A stretch of DNA of 64,000 nucleotides. Origin: Rhynchopus euleeides (lineage: Eukaryota > Euglenozoa > Diplonemea > Diplonemida > Diplonemidae). A program made the translations under genes and the position numbers. Each line of letters opens with the position of its first letter. Position 1 is the first letter of the stretch. Shown one piece after another: positions 8,764-18,700 of the stretch. The stretch is taken from the NCBI GenBank assembly GCA_963210315.1, contig OY723281.1:2232001-2296000 (forward strand), read 5' to 3'. The notes under the pieces were generated by a model. It was not told the origin of the DNA. It saw only the letters and a program-made list of their open reading frames with translations, and searched no databases.

Positions 8764-9996
8764 ATGGCCAAGGACAAAAAGGGAAAGGCGAAGTCCCCCG
8801 CGACCACCACACCCCAGAACAAGCAGGAATCGCTCCCGTCTGACGACGGAAAAGCCGAGGCGGCACCCGTATCCCGGGACGAATTCCGCCGGCTGATGGA
8901 GCGCCTGGAGGGGTTGGAGGCGCAGCGTTCCCTGCCGACTGCAGACGGCGCGCGCCCAGCGGAGGATGCCACGCGTTCCCTGCCCACGGCGGCGGACGGC
9001 GCGGGCGAGACGGACCAGGAGCGGAGTGCCGCGCGTTCCCTGCCCTTCGCGGCGGATGGCGCGGGCCCTCCTGTTTCGCGTTCCCTGCACACAGCAGACG
9101 GCGCGCAGCCGGCAGGGGGTGCCACGCGTTTCCCGCCCTCTGCGGCGGACGGCGCGGGACTGCCCGAGTCGCGTTCCCTGCACACAGCAGACGGCGCGCA
9201 GCTGGCGGGGGGTGCCACGCGTTTCCCGTGTTTTGCAGCGGACGGCGCGGGACCCTCTGTATCGCGTTCCCGACGCACAGCGGCTGACGCCCGGATGATC
9301 AGGGATGGTACCACGCGTTTCCTGCCTTCTACGGCAGACGGCGCGGGTCCCCCTGCACAGCCATGCGCGCGACACCTGCCCACGGCAGACGGTGCCGGGT
9401 TTGCCTCTGACAGCGACTACCACCGGGTGGATTTTCCCCCGCGCCACCGCCGCGCGCGATCCCGATCCGCGGACTCGAGCACCGACAGCTCGTCTGCTGC
9501 CCCTTTTGCGGGCCGGGACCCGCTGGACCCCGCAACCTGGGGGAACGTGCCGGACGACCTCCGGCCCGGCATCATGACGGACCTCCACGCGAGATTTGCC
9601 CCCCTGAGGGCGGACGCGGGGGCCGCAGGACACGAAGCCGCGGCCCACCTGCGCACGCTGCACGCGATCGCTGCCGCGGTCGGCCCGAGCGGAAGCGCCG
9701 CCGACCGAGCTCTGGTGGAGATCGGTCGGAGCACCATCGGGCGGTGCATGGTGCTGGATCGGCTGCAGGCGGGCGACGCAACCGGAGCCGCCGCACTCTC
9801 CGCCGAACTCTTCGGGACCCAGCACACCCCGCACTACCTGAGGAGCGCGTCAAAGCGCGCCGACAGGGCCTCAGGGTGGCGGCGGAAGCGGGAGAACCCC
9901 GACCAGGGGGGCCGGCCGAACACCCCACGCGAGCCCTCCAAGAGGGGGGGGCGCAAGCACAGGCTTTCCGGGGACAAGCCGAGGCGTTTTCGCTGA
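8764..9996 (+). CDS. gag-like ORF of YR element 1
   Basis: This is a 410-residue frame from ATG 8764, the first ATG in frame after A1. It has a Lys-rich start (MAKDKKGKAK). A long segment follows with about eight imperfect 17-18 residue repeats built on RSLPTADGA (about residues 58-215), then a Ser/Asp tract and an Ala-rich helical region (about 260-345) that may be the multimerising part. The tail is basic (RKRENPDQGG, GGRKHRLSG), fit for nucleic-acid binding. No CCHC knuckle is seen. The gag role is inferred from its place as first ORF. Confidence 0.6.
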   Translation: MAKDKKGKAKSPATTTPQNKQESLPSDDGKAEAAPVSRDEFRRLMERLEGLEAQRSLPTADGARPAEDATRSLPTAADGAGETDQERSAARSLPFAADGAGPPVSRSLHTADGAQPAGGATRFPPSAADGAGLPESRSLHTADGAQLAGGATRFPCFAADGAGPSVSRSRRTAADARMIRDGTTRFLPSTADGAGPPAQPCARHLPTADGAGFASDSDYHRVDFPPRHRRARSRSADSSTDSSSAAPFAGRDPLDPATWGNVPDDLRPGIMTDLHARFAPLRADAGAAGHEAAAHLRTLHAIAAAVGPSGSAADRALVEIGRSTIGRCMVLDRLQAGDATGAAALSAELFGTQHTPHYLRSASKRADRASGWRRKRENPDQGGRPNTPREPSKRGGRKHRLSGDKPRRFR

Positions 9997-9998
9997 GC

Positions 9999-10952
9999 CC
10001 ATACTCTTTCATCCAGGAGGGCACCGGGCAGCCCCGTCGGGGGCGTCCCCCACAGCAGGAGCCACCACTCACGGACTCGGAGGTCCTGGAAGTGCTGGAG
10101 GCGGGGAGGGGGTGGATCCGGGGGTCTCTCGCAGACACCACGTGGTCCCAACAGGCCAGTGTGGTGCGCCGCCTGCAGCAGTTCCAGGAGCATTGGAACA
10201 GTGCGACGGGCGTGACCCTCCCCCCCGCCCAGGCCAGCGTACTCTGGGTGTCCCGCCTCCTGCTAAAGGGCAAGGTGACCCCAGCCTCCGCCCTGCAATA
10301 CACCGTGCTGATCCGGGGGTGGCTCAAACGGGCGGCCATTCCCCACGACAAACAGGTGCTCGCGGACTTCTCCCGCAGCTTGCTTCGCAAGGGGGCGAAG
10401 CAGCCTGTGCGGCAGGCGCACCCAGCGACATCCCGCGACATCGCGCGGGCGTGCTCCATCACCACAGACCCTCTCCTGCGCCTGATGATACTCGTCGCGT
10501 GGTACAGCGCGGCGCGCTACGCCGACGTCGCCACCCTCACCCCCGGTCGTATCGATTTTTTCCCCGCCTACATCTCCCTGAACTGGGCGGGGACGAAGTC
10601 CGATCCCTTTGCGGAAGGTTGCGTCACCGCAATCGCCCTCAGCGGAGAGGACCGGGCGTACCTGGAGCGCCTCTGCATGGCGCATGGCGGGGACGAGCAA
10701 CTCTTCGGCTTCTCGCGCGATCAGTTCGCGAGGGCTTTACAAGCGGCGAATCCGCTGCTGACGGCTCACTCCGTCCGCCGAGGTGCACTGCAGGAGCTGC
10801 TGGATCGAGGCTACTCGGCGACGGAGATCCTCCTCGTGAGCCGCCACAAGTCGTTGTCATCCCTGTTTCACTACCTGCCCCAGAGCAGGACGGAACAGGT
10901 GCGGACGACGGCGGACATGTCGCAAACCCTGGCCCAAGGCCTTTCCCTCTAA
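9999..10952 (+). CDS. tyrosine recombinase of YR element 1
   Basis: The frame is open from before the gag stop (from 9744) and has no obvious ATG of its own in its first part, so its start is unsettled. The N-terminal half is a helical core-binding-like region (SLADTTWSQQASVVRRLQQF). The catalytic domain shows the YR family residues: Arg in SAARYADV, His-x-x-Arg in AHSVRRGAL, then His in SRHKSLSS and the nucleophile Tyr in LFHYLPQ. In DIRS-order elements this enzyme inserts a circular cDNA by site-specific recombination. Confidence 0.8.
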   Translation, partial: PYSFIQEGTGQPRRGRPPQQEPPLTDSEVLEVLEAGRGWIRGSLADTTWSQQASVVRRLQQFQEHWNSATGVTLPPAQASVLWVSRLLLKGKVTPASALQYTVLIRGWLKRAAIPHDKQVLADFSRSLLRKGAKQPVRQAHPATSRDIARACSITTDPLLRLMILVAWYSAARYADVATLTPGRIDFFPAYISLNWAGTKSDPFAEGCVTAIALSGEDRAYLERLCMAHGGDEQLFGFSRDQFARALQAANPLLTAHSVRRGALQELLDRGYSATEILLVSRHKSLSSLFHYLPQSRTEQVRTTADMSQTLAQGLSL

Positions 10953-10954
10953 AC

Positions 10955-12703
10955 CCTGCTTTCCCTCCTTCTTTTTCCAAGATCCTGGCGCCGCCCGCGG
11001 CGACATACGCCCCTGAGCCGACAGGCGATGGCAGGTTCGACGGACGCCCGGACGTGGTTTCTGGGTACGGCGATGTGGGTCTTTTTTCCGGAGAGGGACG
11101 GCTGGCTCCGCCCGAGCCCCGCTCCGACGAGCCGTTGGCGCCGATATCGATCAGCCGGATTCGGCTGGAGGTGCTGGCGAATATGGATCCGTCGGGCGAG
11201 CTGCGTGAGACGCTTGCCCTGATCCGGGACCCCGCTATTTTTCTATCTGCTTTCCTGGAGCCGGACCCGGTGAGACGAATCCACCGGGACAGTGCAGCCC
11301 GTCGCTGCGTTTCGAGGCACATGCTAGGGCACCTGGACAGTCTTCTGCAATACGAGGTGGTGTCCATCGCCATCCCCCCGCTGGTTGCCATGCCCGCTTT
11401 CGTGGTGAGCAAGCCCTCCGGCGGGTCGCGGTTCATCCTGGACTGCCGGAAGCTGAACGTGCGGATGTGCCGACCGCAGTCGACTCCTCTGCCAGGGATC
11501 AGGGACGTGATCCAGCGTTTCCTGGATGCCCGGTATGTGGCCTCTGCAGACCTGCGGAGCTGCTTTTACCAGTTCCCCCTTCACCCTACCATCTCGGAGT
11601 TTTTTGGGATGCACCTGGCGGGAGCGAGGGGACCATACGTGCGGGCGGCGATGCGTGTGATGCCCATGGGATGGGCGCATGCCCCGAGCATTGCACAGCG
11701 TTCGATGCTGGCCCTTCTCCCTGTGGTGGAGGGGGTCAGCTGGATCGACAACGCGTTCCCCCTGGGGCAGACCCAGGAGGAATGCAACGCGAGGCTGGAC
11801 TCTTTTCTCTCTCGGTGCAAGGATGTCAAGGCAGAATTGAAGCCTGACATCGAACGCGCCACACAGCGGCTCACCGCCTTGGGGCTGGAGTTCGACCTGC
11901 AGCACTCGCGTTTCCGCATGTCGGAGGCGTGGGTCGCGAAGGTGCGCGACTCACATGATATTCGCTGCGCTCTGGCGGGTTCATGCACCCCCCGCCAATT
12001 CTTCCGGCTGTGTGGGGCTCTGGTGTGGTACATGCACTCATGCTCCCTTCCCCTGTGTTTCATGAAGGCGATGCTGTCTTTTCTCCGGGGCCTGGGGCGC
12101 CGGATCCACAGTGGGGCAGTGCTGTGGGACGCAACTATCGGTGTTCCTGCAGCTACATGCACCGAAACAACGAACGCAATTGCGTCTCTCGTGGAGAATG
12201 ACTGGCACCGAGCCCCGGAGGCGGCAACCACGGTGGGGTGGTCGGATGCGTCGTCGGGCGCTTGGGCGGCTATCTACGAGGATGCCGGACTTGATACACA
12301 GGGTGAACGGGTGTGTTACGGGGTCTTCAGCGACACGGGCATTCACATTTTTATAAAAGAACTCTTGGCGGCCCTGCAGTGCGTAGCGTTGGCGGCGGTC
12401 TCTGACCGCCCGCGAAACGCCGGGTTGCGCCTGATGGTGGACAATGCCGCGGTCGTGTCTGCTGTGAACCGTGGCCACTCATCAAATTTCCTTGCAAATG
12501 AGTTGTTGTGTCTCCTTTTTTCCCTGGCCCGTGCATCGGACATGGCGGTGCACTGCACGTGGGTGTCGACAACCGCTCAGAGGGCGGACGCGTACACCCG
12601 CGGGGCGGTCCCCGAACGTGCCGTACCCCCTGCCCTGAACACGGCGGTCAGGAATATCAACACGTCTTCCAGAGTCCGCCAGGTGCTGGCGACCATGCGT
12701 TAA
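10955..12703 (+). CDS. reverse transcriptase-RNase H of YR element 1
   Basis: Reverse-transcriptase blocks appear in order: FVVSKPSGGSRFILDCRKLN near 11400-11460, SADLRSCFYQFPLH near 11547-11588, MPMGWAHAPS near 11662-11691, and the catalytic WIDN box near 11741-11752, which replaces the usual YxDD. RNase H follows with VGWSDASSGAWAA, ELLAALQ, VDNAAVVSA and the end motif RADAYTRG, so the D-E-D-D set can be seen. The order RT then RNase H with a separate YR is typical of DIRS/PAT/Ngaro elements. The frame is open further upstream, so the true start is uncertain. Confidence 0.8.
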   Translation, partial: PAFPPSFSKILAPPAATYAPEPTGDGRFDGRPDVVSGYGDVGLFSGEGRLAPPEPRSDEPLAPISISRIRLEVLANMDPSGELRETLALIRDPAIFLSAFLEPDPVRRIHRDSAARRCVSRHMLGHLDSLLQYEVVSIAIPPLVAMPAFVVSKPSGGSRFILDCRKLNVRMCRPQSTPLPGIRDVIQRFLDARYVASADLRSCFYQFPLHPTISEFFGMHLAGARGPYVRAAMRVMPMGWAHAPSIAQRSMLALLPVVEGVSWIDNAFPLGQTQEECNARLDSFLSRCKDVKAELKPDIERATQRLTALGLEFDLQHSRFRMSEAWVAKVRDSHDIRCALAGSCTPRQFFRLCGALVWYMHSCSLPLCFMKAMLSFLRGLGRRIHSGAVLWDATIGVPAATCTETTNAIASLVENDWHRAPEAATTVGWSDASSGAWAAIYEDAGLDTQGERVCYGVFSDTGIHIFIKELLAALQCVALAAVSDRPRNAGLRLMVDNAAVVSAVNRGHSSNFLANELLCLLFSLARASDMAVHCTWVSTTAQRADAYTRGAVPERAVPPALNTAVRNINTSSRVRQVLATMR

Positions 12704-12765
12704 GAGGATTATTCCCCCCTTCTTCCTTTCTTTTCCTCCCTTTGGGAGGTCCCTTTGGGATTGGG

Positions 12766-12845
12766 GTGCGATCAACGAAAAACTTTTTCTCGTTTACCTT
12801 TCGTATTTCTTCACGAATGATCCTGCACGACTCCAGCTATATTTT
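12766..12845 (+). repeat. element 1 terminal repeat B1
   Basis: 80 bp from GTGCGATCAACG to CTATATTTT, identical to B2 at 12978-13057, and directly followed by A2. The B1/A2 joint mimics the junction of a circular intermediate. Confidence 0.85.
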
Positions 12846-12995
12846 CTTCCAACAAGGTACTTGTCAGGCGGAAATGCAGCGATAGGGGAAGTGCTAGGTG
12901 CTTGCCGTCACACACAGTCTTATGCGCCTGCCAATCACACACCAACACTTCCGCAGGCAAAATTTTCTGTGTGTGTCGTGCGATCAACGAAAAAC
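12846..12995 (+). repeat. element 1 terminal repeat A2
   Basis: A 150-bp copy of A1, starting CTTCCAACAAGG and ending in the 18-bp segment shared with B2. Confidence 0.85.
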
Positions 12996-13057
12996 TTTTT
13001 CTCGTTTACCTTTCGTATTTCTTCACGAATGATCCTGCACGACTCCAGCTATATTTT
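12978..13057 (+). repeat. element 1 terminal repeat B2
   Basis: 80 bp, matching B1. It ends ATATTTT at a T-run, immediately beyond which the unrelated inverted repeat set at 13053-13857 begins. Confidence 0.85.
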
Positions 13058-13857
13058 TTTGGTAAAACACACCCCGTGTGGTAGAGAAAATACGGCAAGA
13101 GTCTCGGTGGGTCGGAAGAGCAGATGGTTCCCGCAACAGCTCCCGGGGAGCGGCGGGTATTTCGCATAGGATGCCGGATGTGTGAACACGTTTGTGCGGT
13201 TTGCCCTGTGTTGTGTGAACATATGTGTATGTGTGTGTGTATGCTCCACCCAACCCGACACATTTTCTGTACTTCAGACAGGTAAGGTCACTCGACACGC
13301 GGGGGGGGGGGGGGGGGGTTTTGTTGTGTGTTTTTTCTGCCAGCCGACATCACTAGCGCCAGCGAGAAAATACAGCAGCAGTCTCTCGAGTCTTCCTTTC
13401 AGATGATTTTTGCATTGATCGCTTCCACCTCAACCCGTCACTCGTCACGCGTTTTTTTTTCTCGCTGGCGCTAGTGATGTCGGCTGGCAGAAAAAACACA
13501 CAACAAAACCCCCCCCCCCCGCGTGTCGAGTGACCTTACCTGTCTGAAGTACAGAAAATGTGTCGGGTTGGGTGGAGCATACACACACACATACACATAT
13601 GTTCACACAACACAGGGCAAACCGCACAAACGTGTTCACACATCCGGCATCCTATGCGAAATACCCGCCGCTCCCCGGGAGCTGTTGCGGGAACCATCTG
13701 CTCTTCCGACCCACCGAGACTCTTGCCGTATTTTCTCTACCACACGGGGTGTGTTTTACCAAAAAAAAACGCGTGACGAGTGACGGGTTGAGGTGGAAGC
13801 GATCAATGCAAAAATCATCTGAAAGGAAGACTCGAGAGACTGCTGCTGTATTTTTTT
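13053..13857. repeat. interleaved inverted repeat set X-Y-X'-Y'
   Basis: X (about 13060-13371) is followed by Y (13372-13449). Then come the reverse complement of X (about 13457-13768) and the reverse complement of Y (about 13770-13850). The joints are runs of T or A: ATTTTTTTGG at the left, GAGAAAATACAG between X and Y, CGCGTTTTTTTTC before X', and CCAAAAAAAAACGCG before Y'. The arms contain a poly-G/poly-C tract of different length (18 G at 13301-13318, 12 C at 13509-13520). On the minus strand the order is Y-X-Y'-X'. This is what terminal repeats A and B of another YR element family would look like after an inversion. No protein-coding gene is seen. Confidence 0.75.
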
Positions 13858-14305
13858 GGGGGACATCCGGACCGAGAATCTTTGCAGCTGTTGTTTGTCT
13901 GGGCTAGTTGGTACAGAATACAAGGTACAAGAGACAAGCAAGACAAGAAACGAAAAGAAGAAAGCGAAAGAAACACACATGAAAAGATCACACACATCAA
14001 ACGACACGCCAAAAATGGCACAGCCTCTGGACATCCACTTAGCCAGCGAGGACCACACTGGTGACAGATTGCTCGTACATAACTCCAAAAACGGGGGGCT
14101 TGGTTGCTTCAATAGCATATGGTTGATAGCCGCCAACCGCTTTTGTGTTATGTGCAAGGAACCTGAAGTGGAAGTTGCACATTACACATTGCAATGAATG
14201 CTGAAACACAGAGTGTCACAGGAAACGATCGAGTAAAGAAAAGCTCAAAGAAAAAGCCCAAAAGGGAAACACAAGCTAGCTGGGACAACGCTAGGGTTAA
14301 CATTT
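13858..14305. other. A-rich spacer between YR elements, one tiny ORF
   Basis: About 450 bp separates the inverted set from the next element. It is A-rich on the plus strand (runs of AAGAAACGAAAAGAAG type) and ends TAACATTTTT at the A repeat of element 2. An ATG at 14015 opens a 60-codon frame (MAQPLDIHLASEDHTG... to AHYTLQ) that I do not recognise and do not call a gene. Confidence 0.4.
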
Positions 14306-14498
14306 TTAAGCACACTCTTCTGAGCGGAAAGCGCCCCACCACAGCTGCAACCAAACGTGCTCTATACACTAACCCCACCCTTCATCAGGCTCAGGGTGTG
14401 ATCAGTTCAGGGTTTTGTGTGTAGAAGCGTCAACGCATCAAACTATCAAGCAGGCGAGAGAATCAAGAGGGGAGCAAGAGTGACAGAAGCGGACAGAG

Positions 14499-14678
14499 TA
14501 CGCCGAGCTGCGTGTATAGGAGAGGAACAGAACGGGCTGAGGGAGTACGCCGAGCTGCGTGTATAGGAGAGGAACAGAAACTACGCCGAGCTGCGTGTAT
14601 AGGAGAGAAACAGAAACTACGCCGAGCTGCGTGAATAGGAGAGGAACAGTAACTACGCCGAGCTGCGTAACAGAGAAG
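14499..14678 (+). repeat. 36-bp minisatellite in element 2 leader (5 units)
   Basis: Units are built on TACGCCGAGCTGCG followed by TGTATAGGAGAGGAACAG and run up to the gag ATG. The sister element at 18701-18917 has six units. The length 36 is a multiple of three and the tract is open in the gag frame as repeats of YRRGTETTPSCV, but no ATG precedes it in frame. Confidence 0.75.
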
Positions 14679-15749
14679 ATGGCCACTCTGGATTGGGACA
14701 CCCTGAAGGTTCCCGACCCCGCCCACCCCGACAACGAGCCAGCAGAGCGTCGCCCCGAGTGCATATTCGAAACGTGCAATACTACACACACAGCCAGGAC
14801 CGCATTCAGCTGCCACGACTGCGGTGGGACCACGGTCAGGACGTGCTTGAGAGAGCACATCCCGGCGCACGTCGTCCCCGAATGGCTCGAGGGCGCAGGG
14901 GACAGGGGCTGGGTGTGCCCCGAGTGCGCATGGGTCCGGCAGGCAGTCGACGAGGAGACCGCGGCGGACCTGGCAGCAGCGACGGGCGAGCTAGGCGAGG
15001 ACGGGGAGTACAGCGAGGCGGACAGCCAGAGTGGCACGGGCCTCCAGCACAGGGACGCACACCACCCCGCCGACTCGAACACCGATCTCCGCGTGGCGAA
15101 CTCGCTGGAGTACCTGCTGAAATTGACAGGCCGGCTGGAGAAGGAACAGAAGGAGCTGAAGAAGACCGTGGAGACGCAGGCGAAGCAGATCGCCACCCTG
15201 CAGAAGGCGCTGCAGCGGACGGAGGCCGAGCTGCCCGCCGATTTCTCCGCCCACATCGTGTCGACCTGGGGATCGTCGATCGCCACTGTCCCCGGACGCA
15301 GGTTGGTGAAAGCTGAGGTATCCCGGGTTTTCCGACAGGCGGATCTCAGCGATGCCCCGAGCTCACCAGACTGGCAACACCAGCTCATCCAGGCCTTCGA
15401 CGCTCTGTTTCAGACAATGGGACTGATCCGCGACGACGATGATCCGGATCGCTTTACCGAGGCCCTCCACAAGACAATCGTCGTTATGAACTCGCACTTT
15501 CTCCTGAAGGGGCGCGCGGGCGCCCGCCTCTACCTGGCAAAGGCGAAGATTATGGACCCAGCGAAGTACGATGCGGTGACACACGGGCGCCTACTCCGGG
15601 AGGGGCGGGCCACGCAGGACGACACACAGGAGAGGCGGGCCGCGTTTCAGGAGCGGTTCCTGCAGGAGCGTAACACGCAGGACCGCCCCGCGCCCTACTC
15701 GGGAAAGGGCCATCACAAAGGACGGGGGGGGAAAGGCAAGCGACAGTGA
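14679..15749 (+). CDS. gag-like ORF of YR element 2
   Basis: 356 residues from ATG 14679. An N-terminal Cys-rich zinc-binding segment has paired cysteines at FETCNTT, CHDCGG and CPECAW (about residues 25-90). It is followed by an acidic linker and a clear coiled coil (LEKEQKELKKTVETQAKQ, about 150-190). A helical region comes next, then a basic Gly-rich tail (GKGHHKGRGGKGKRQ). The architecture fits a nucleocapsid-like gag product, which is inference from position and composition. It is nearly identical to the frame at 18918-19988. Confidence 0.65.
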   Translation: MATLDWDTLKVPDPAHPDNEPAERRPECIFETCNTTHTARTAFSCHDCGGTTVRTCLREHIPAHVVPEWLEGAGDRGWVCPECAWVRQAVDEETAADLAAATGELGEDGEYSEADSQSGTGLQHRDAHHPADSNTDLRVANSLEYLLKLTGRLEKEQKELKKTVETQAKQIATLQKALQRTEAELPADFSAHIVSTWGSSIATVPGRRLVKAEVSRVFRQADLSDAPSSPDWQHQLIQAFDALFQTMGLIRDDDDPDRFTEALHKTIVVMNSHFLLKGRAGARLYLAKAKIMDPAKYDAVTHGRLLREGRATQDDTQERRAAFQERFLQERNTQDRPAPYSGKGHHKGRGGKGKRQ

Positions 15750-16769
15750 CTCCCCGACACCAGCAGGGGACGCCCGCGGGCCACGACCCTCCCCCCCGCC
15801 GCGGTAGTGTATGTGAAGGCAGTACCATCTGCCCCCCCGTCAACAAGAGGACGCCCCCGCAAGACCGAGACGAGCGTGACCCCGGAGGAAGCAACCACCA
15901 TTCGCCAGGAACTGCAACACACCCTGGCCCAAGCCCTCGCACCCACATACTGGGGGGCCCTCCGCCGCACATACGACAGGTACTCGCAGTTCCGGGAAGG
16001 GTGGATGAAAGCGGAGAGGCGAACACTGCCACACGACGAAGGGGCGGTGCTGTGGGTCACGAAGCAACGGAAGGACGGGCTATCAGTGCAGTCCGCCCTC
16101 CAGTACCTCAACAACCTTGCAGCAGCACTCAGACGCTTCGCAGCGTTCCCCCTCGACGGAAAACAAATTGTGGCGGACTACAGGCGGGCGCTGAAACGGG
16201 GAGGAGCACTACGACCACTGAAGCAAGCAGAACCAGCAACAGCCCACAACATCCGGGAGGCGCTAGCGAAGGAGCCACGTCCCCTCGTGAAACTGCTGCT
16301 CGGCATCATGTGGGGGGGTGCGGCAAGGGCCTCGGACGCACTGCGCTTGTATGTGAAGGACGTCACAGCGGAAAAGCGCAGCGAGCCGATATACGTGCGC
16401 TGGACCCAGTCGAAGGCGGACCCCTTCCACATGGGTCACATCACAGGGATCTCCCTGCCGAAGGACCTACACCGTATCCTCCGACACCGCCTCCGCAGGG
16501 CGCGCAGAGCAGGAGAGACGAGACTGTTCCCGGCGGACGTCACCTACCGGACCGTGGTAAAAGCCGTCAAGCGGGCACGGAGGGGGCTCACGGCACACTC
16601 TCTGCGGAGGGGGGCACTCACACAGCTTGCGCGAAAGAACGTTCCACTGGAGGAGGTGCGCCTCCTCTCGAGACACGCGACGGTCGACGGTGTGATGCGT
16701 TACGTATCAGCGGCGGAAAACGCACACGCGCGCGAGACAGCACAGGTGTCGGCGAAGATCGAGTGGTGA
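15750..16769 (+). CDS. tyrosine recombinase of YR element 2
   Basis: The conserved catalytic residues are visible: Arg in GGAARASDALR, His-x-x-Arg in AHSLRRGALT, then His in LLSRHATVDG and Tyr in VMRYVSA. The N-terminal part is a helical DNA-binding-like region (QSALQYLNNLAAALRRF). It follows the gag frame directly, and how it is expressed is not visible in the sequence. Confidence 0.8.
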   Translation, partial: LPDTSRGRPRATTLPPAAVVYVKAVPSAPPSTRGRPRKTETSVTPEEATTIRQELQHTLAQALAPTYWGALRRTYDRYSQFREGWMKAERRTLPHDEGAVLWVTKQRKDGLSVQSALQYLNNLAAALRRFAAFPLDGKQIVADYRRALKRGGALRPLKQAEPATAHNIREALAKEPRPLVKLLLGIMWGGAARASDALRLYVKDVTAEKRSEPIYVRWTQSKADPFHMGHITGISLPKDLHRILRHRLRRARRAGETRLFPADVTYRTVVKAVKRARRGLTAHSLRRGALTQLARKNVPLEEVRLLSRHATVDGVMRYVSAAENAHARETAQVSAKIEW

Positions 16770-16771
16770 AG

Positions 16772-18322
16772 AAAAAACGACAGCAAGGGGGGACGACGCG
16801 CACACAGCCAAAACCCCTGACAGCAACCCACTTCCCGGGGACCACGAGGCTGTTCGCAGCGCGCCGCTACTACGAAGATGCCACATCCGACGAAGCCGCG
16901 TCCGACCCACCACCCAGTGATGAGGAAGCGTGGAGCGAGGTGGATAGCGCAGAGTCGTACGGTCCGGGTGTCGAGGACCTCTACGGGGAGGACTTGGGTG
17001 TGTGCACGGGGGGGAAGGTGATACGGCCAGCCAACGCGAAGACGGAGCTGTCGGAGGAAGAGGACTACATCGCGGAGATCTGCACCTCGCGCCTCAATCT
17101 CAAGGAACTGCGACGGTTGGACAGCGAGGGTGAACTGACGGGGGTCTTGGACCTCATCACCAAGCCAGCCGCTTTCGCTGACGCACTGCTTCCCGAGGCC
17201 CGCCAAGAACTACGTAAAACGGGGAGGAAGGTATCACGCCACATGTTGCACCACCTGGACACCTTGGTTGAGTATGGCGTCCTGACGGAGGCGGATGCAC
17301 ACCCGTACCTCACGCTGCCAGCGTTCACCGTGTCCAAGAAGTCTGGGGGCCAACGTTTCATCGTCGACGCAAGGCGGCTAAATGCACTGATGACACGCCC
17401 ACCGGACATGCGTTTGCAGGACATCACGGAGGTGACACAGCGAGTGGCCGCGGCGAGCTGGGTGGTGATGGCAGATGCACGCAGCTGGTTCTACCAGTTC
17501 CCCGTACACAAGGAGATCCAACGCTATTTCGAAGTGCGCCTAGGCGGGGAGAGAAAGACATTCGTGAAGACCTTCCTGACTGTCATGTGCATGGGGTGGT
17601 CACATTCCCCGGCAATCGCGAACCGCAGCGCACGCGTGCTGCTCCCGCCAGAGCACGGAATAGTCTGGATTGACAACTTCATCGCTGTCGGAGACTCCCT
17701 ACCAGAGGCACAGGCGAGGTACGCCGACTTCATCAGCCGCTGCGAGAAGGTGGGGGCCGCCCTGAACTTCGACGACACACAACACGGCGTGCCGCTGCAG
17801 GACTTCACAGTATTCGGGATCCACTTCGACCTGACGCGACACCGTTTCCACATGGACACAGCCTGGGTGCAAAAAGTCCTCGGACGGGAAGAGTACAAGG
17901 AAGTCGTCAACGGCCACACGACACCACGCAGGGCGTTCAGAGTATTCGGGTCTTTCGTCTGGCAGTCGTATGTGATGCGGACACCGATGTGTTACATGCC
18001 AGCCGTGTTGTCCTTCGTGCGGCGCATCGCGAAGCAGACGCACTCAAACAACGCCCGATGGGACTCCAGGGTCGCAGTACCTCCGTCGGTGCAGGCGGAG
18101 ACAGTGGCGCGGGCACGCCTCATCGAGGACAACGAGTGGTATACGCCGCAGAACCCGCCACCGACCATTGAGCTCTGGACAGACGCGTCATCCACGGCGT
18201 GGGCGGCGGTGCTCGTGCTGCCGGGAGGGGAGTCAGTGTCCCAAGGGGCGTTCGAAGGGAGCGACGCGGACACGAACATCTTCCTGAAGGAAGCGTATGC
18301 AGTGTGGCAGGGGGTGCGCATG
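16772..18322 (+). CDS. reverse transcriptase (partial) of YR element 2
   Basis: An acidic leader (SDEAASDPPPSDEEAWSEVD) is followed by reverse-transcriptase blocks: FTVSKKSGGQRFIVDARRLN, MADARSWFYQFPVH, MCMGWSHSPA and a WIDN catalytic box as in element 1. The beginning of RNase H (LWTDASSTAWAA, FLKEAYAVWQ) is present. The part is incomplete, in keeping with the broken state of the element. Confidence 0.75.
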
Positions 18323-18324
18323 AT

Positions 18325-18515
18325 TTTCCCTTGTGTCAAACTTGGAGTCTGACCCAAAAATCGGAATCTGTGACCCATGGTTTATATGGGCAACCCTGAA
18401 AATTTCCGACTTTTTCCTCAATTTTTCCCACTTCCTGGCCATACCTTTCCCGACCCAAAATCAAACAAATGCAGCGGAAAATGGCCAAAAATAGGCCAAA
18501 AAACCCCAAATTTTT
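18325..18515 (+). repeat. 190-bp 'B' block, copy 2
   Basis: It is nearly identical to 8213-8407, again from TTTTCCCTTG to a terminal T-run, which merges with the T-run in front of element 3. It lies exactly between elements 2 and 3. Confidence 0.65.
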
Positions 18516-18519
18516 TTTT

Positions 18520-18649
18520 AAGCACACTCGTGTGAGCGGAAAGCGCCCCACCACAGCTGCAACCAAACGTGCTCTATACACTAACCCCACCCTTCATCAG
18601 GCTCAGGGTGTGATCAGTTCAGGGTTTTGTGTGTAGAAGCGTCAACGCA
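18520..18649 (+). repeat. element 3 terminal repeat A1
   Basis: 130 bp from AAGCACACTCG to GCGTCAACGCA, repeated as A2 at 22958-23087 and, in element 2, at 14308-14437. Confidence 0.85.
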
Positions 18650-18700
18650 TCAAACTATCAAGCAGGCGAGAGAATCAAGAGAGTGACAGAAGCGGACAGA

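Larger units (their letters stand above)
8598..13057 (+). mobile_element. PAT/Ngaro-like YR retrotransposon, looks whole (element 1)
   Basis: The 4460-bp element has split direct repeats in the order A1 (8598-8747), coding region, B1 (12766-12845), A2 (12846-12995) and B2 (12978-13057). A1 and A2, and B1 and B2, look identical by eye, so insertion was recent. The B1/A2 joint reads CTATATTTT|CTTCC, and both outer ends also fall in T-runs. Three reading frames follow each other: gag-like, tyrosine recombinase, and reverse transcriptase with RNase H. There is no aspartic protease and no DDE integrase, as is usual for DIRS-order elements. The element looks whole, and I see no break in the three main frames. 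Confidence 0.85.
14306..18323 (+). mobile_element. PAT/Ngaro-like YR retrotransposon, incomplete (element 2)
   Basis: This element belongs to the same family as 18518-23143 and is almost identical to it over the shared length, so both are young. It carries repeat A1 (14308-14437), an upstream 36-bp minisatellite, and gag-like, tyrosine recombinase and reverse transcriptase frames. It is broken: the right-hand terminal set is not seen, and the element meets the 190-bp block at 18325. Confidence 0.8.

Noticed and set aside
14015-14197. 60-codon ORF between YR elements
   Set aside because: Too short, no recognised family, no support for splicing or regulation.
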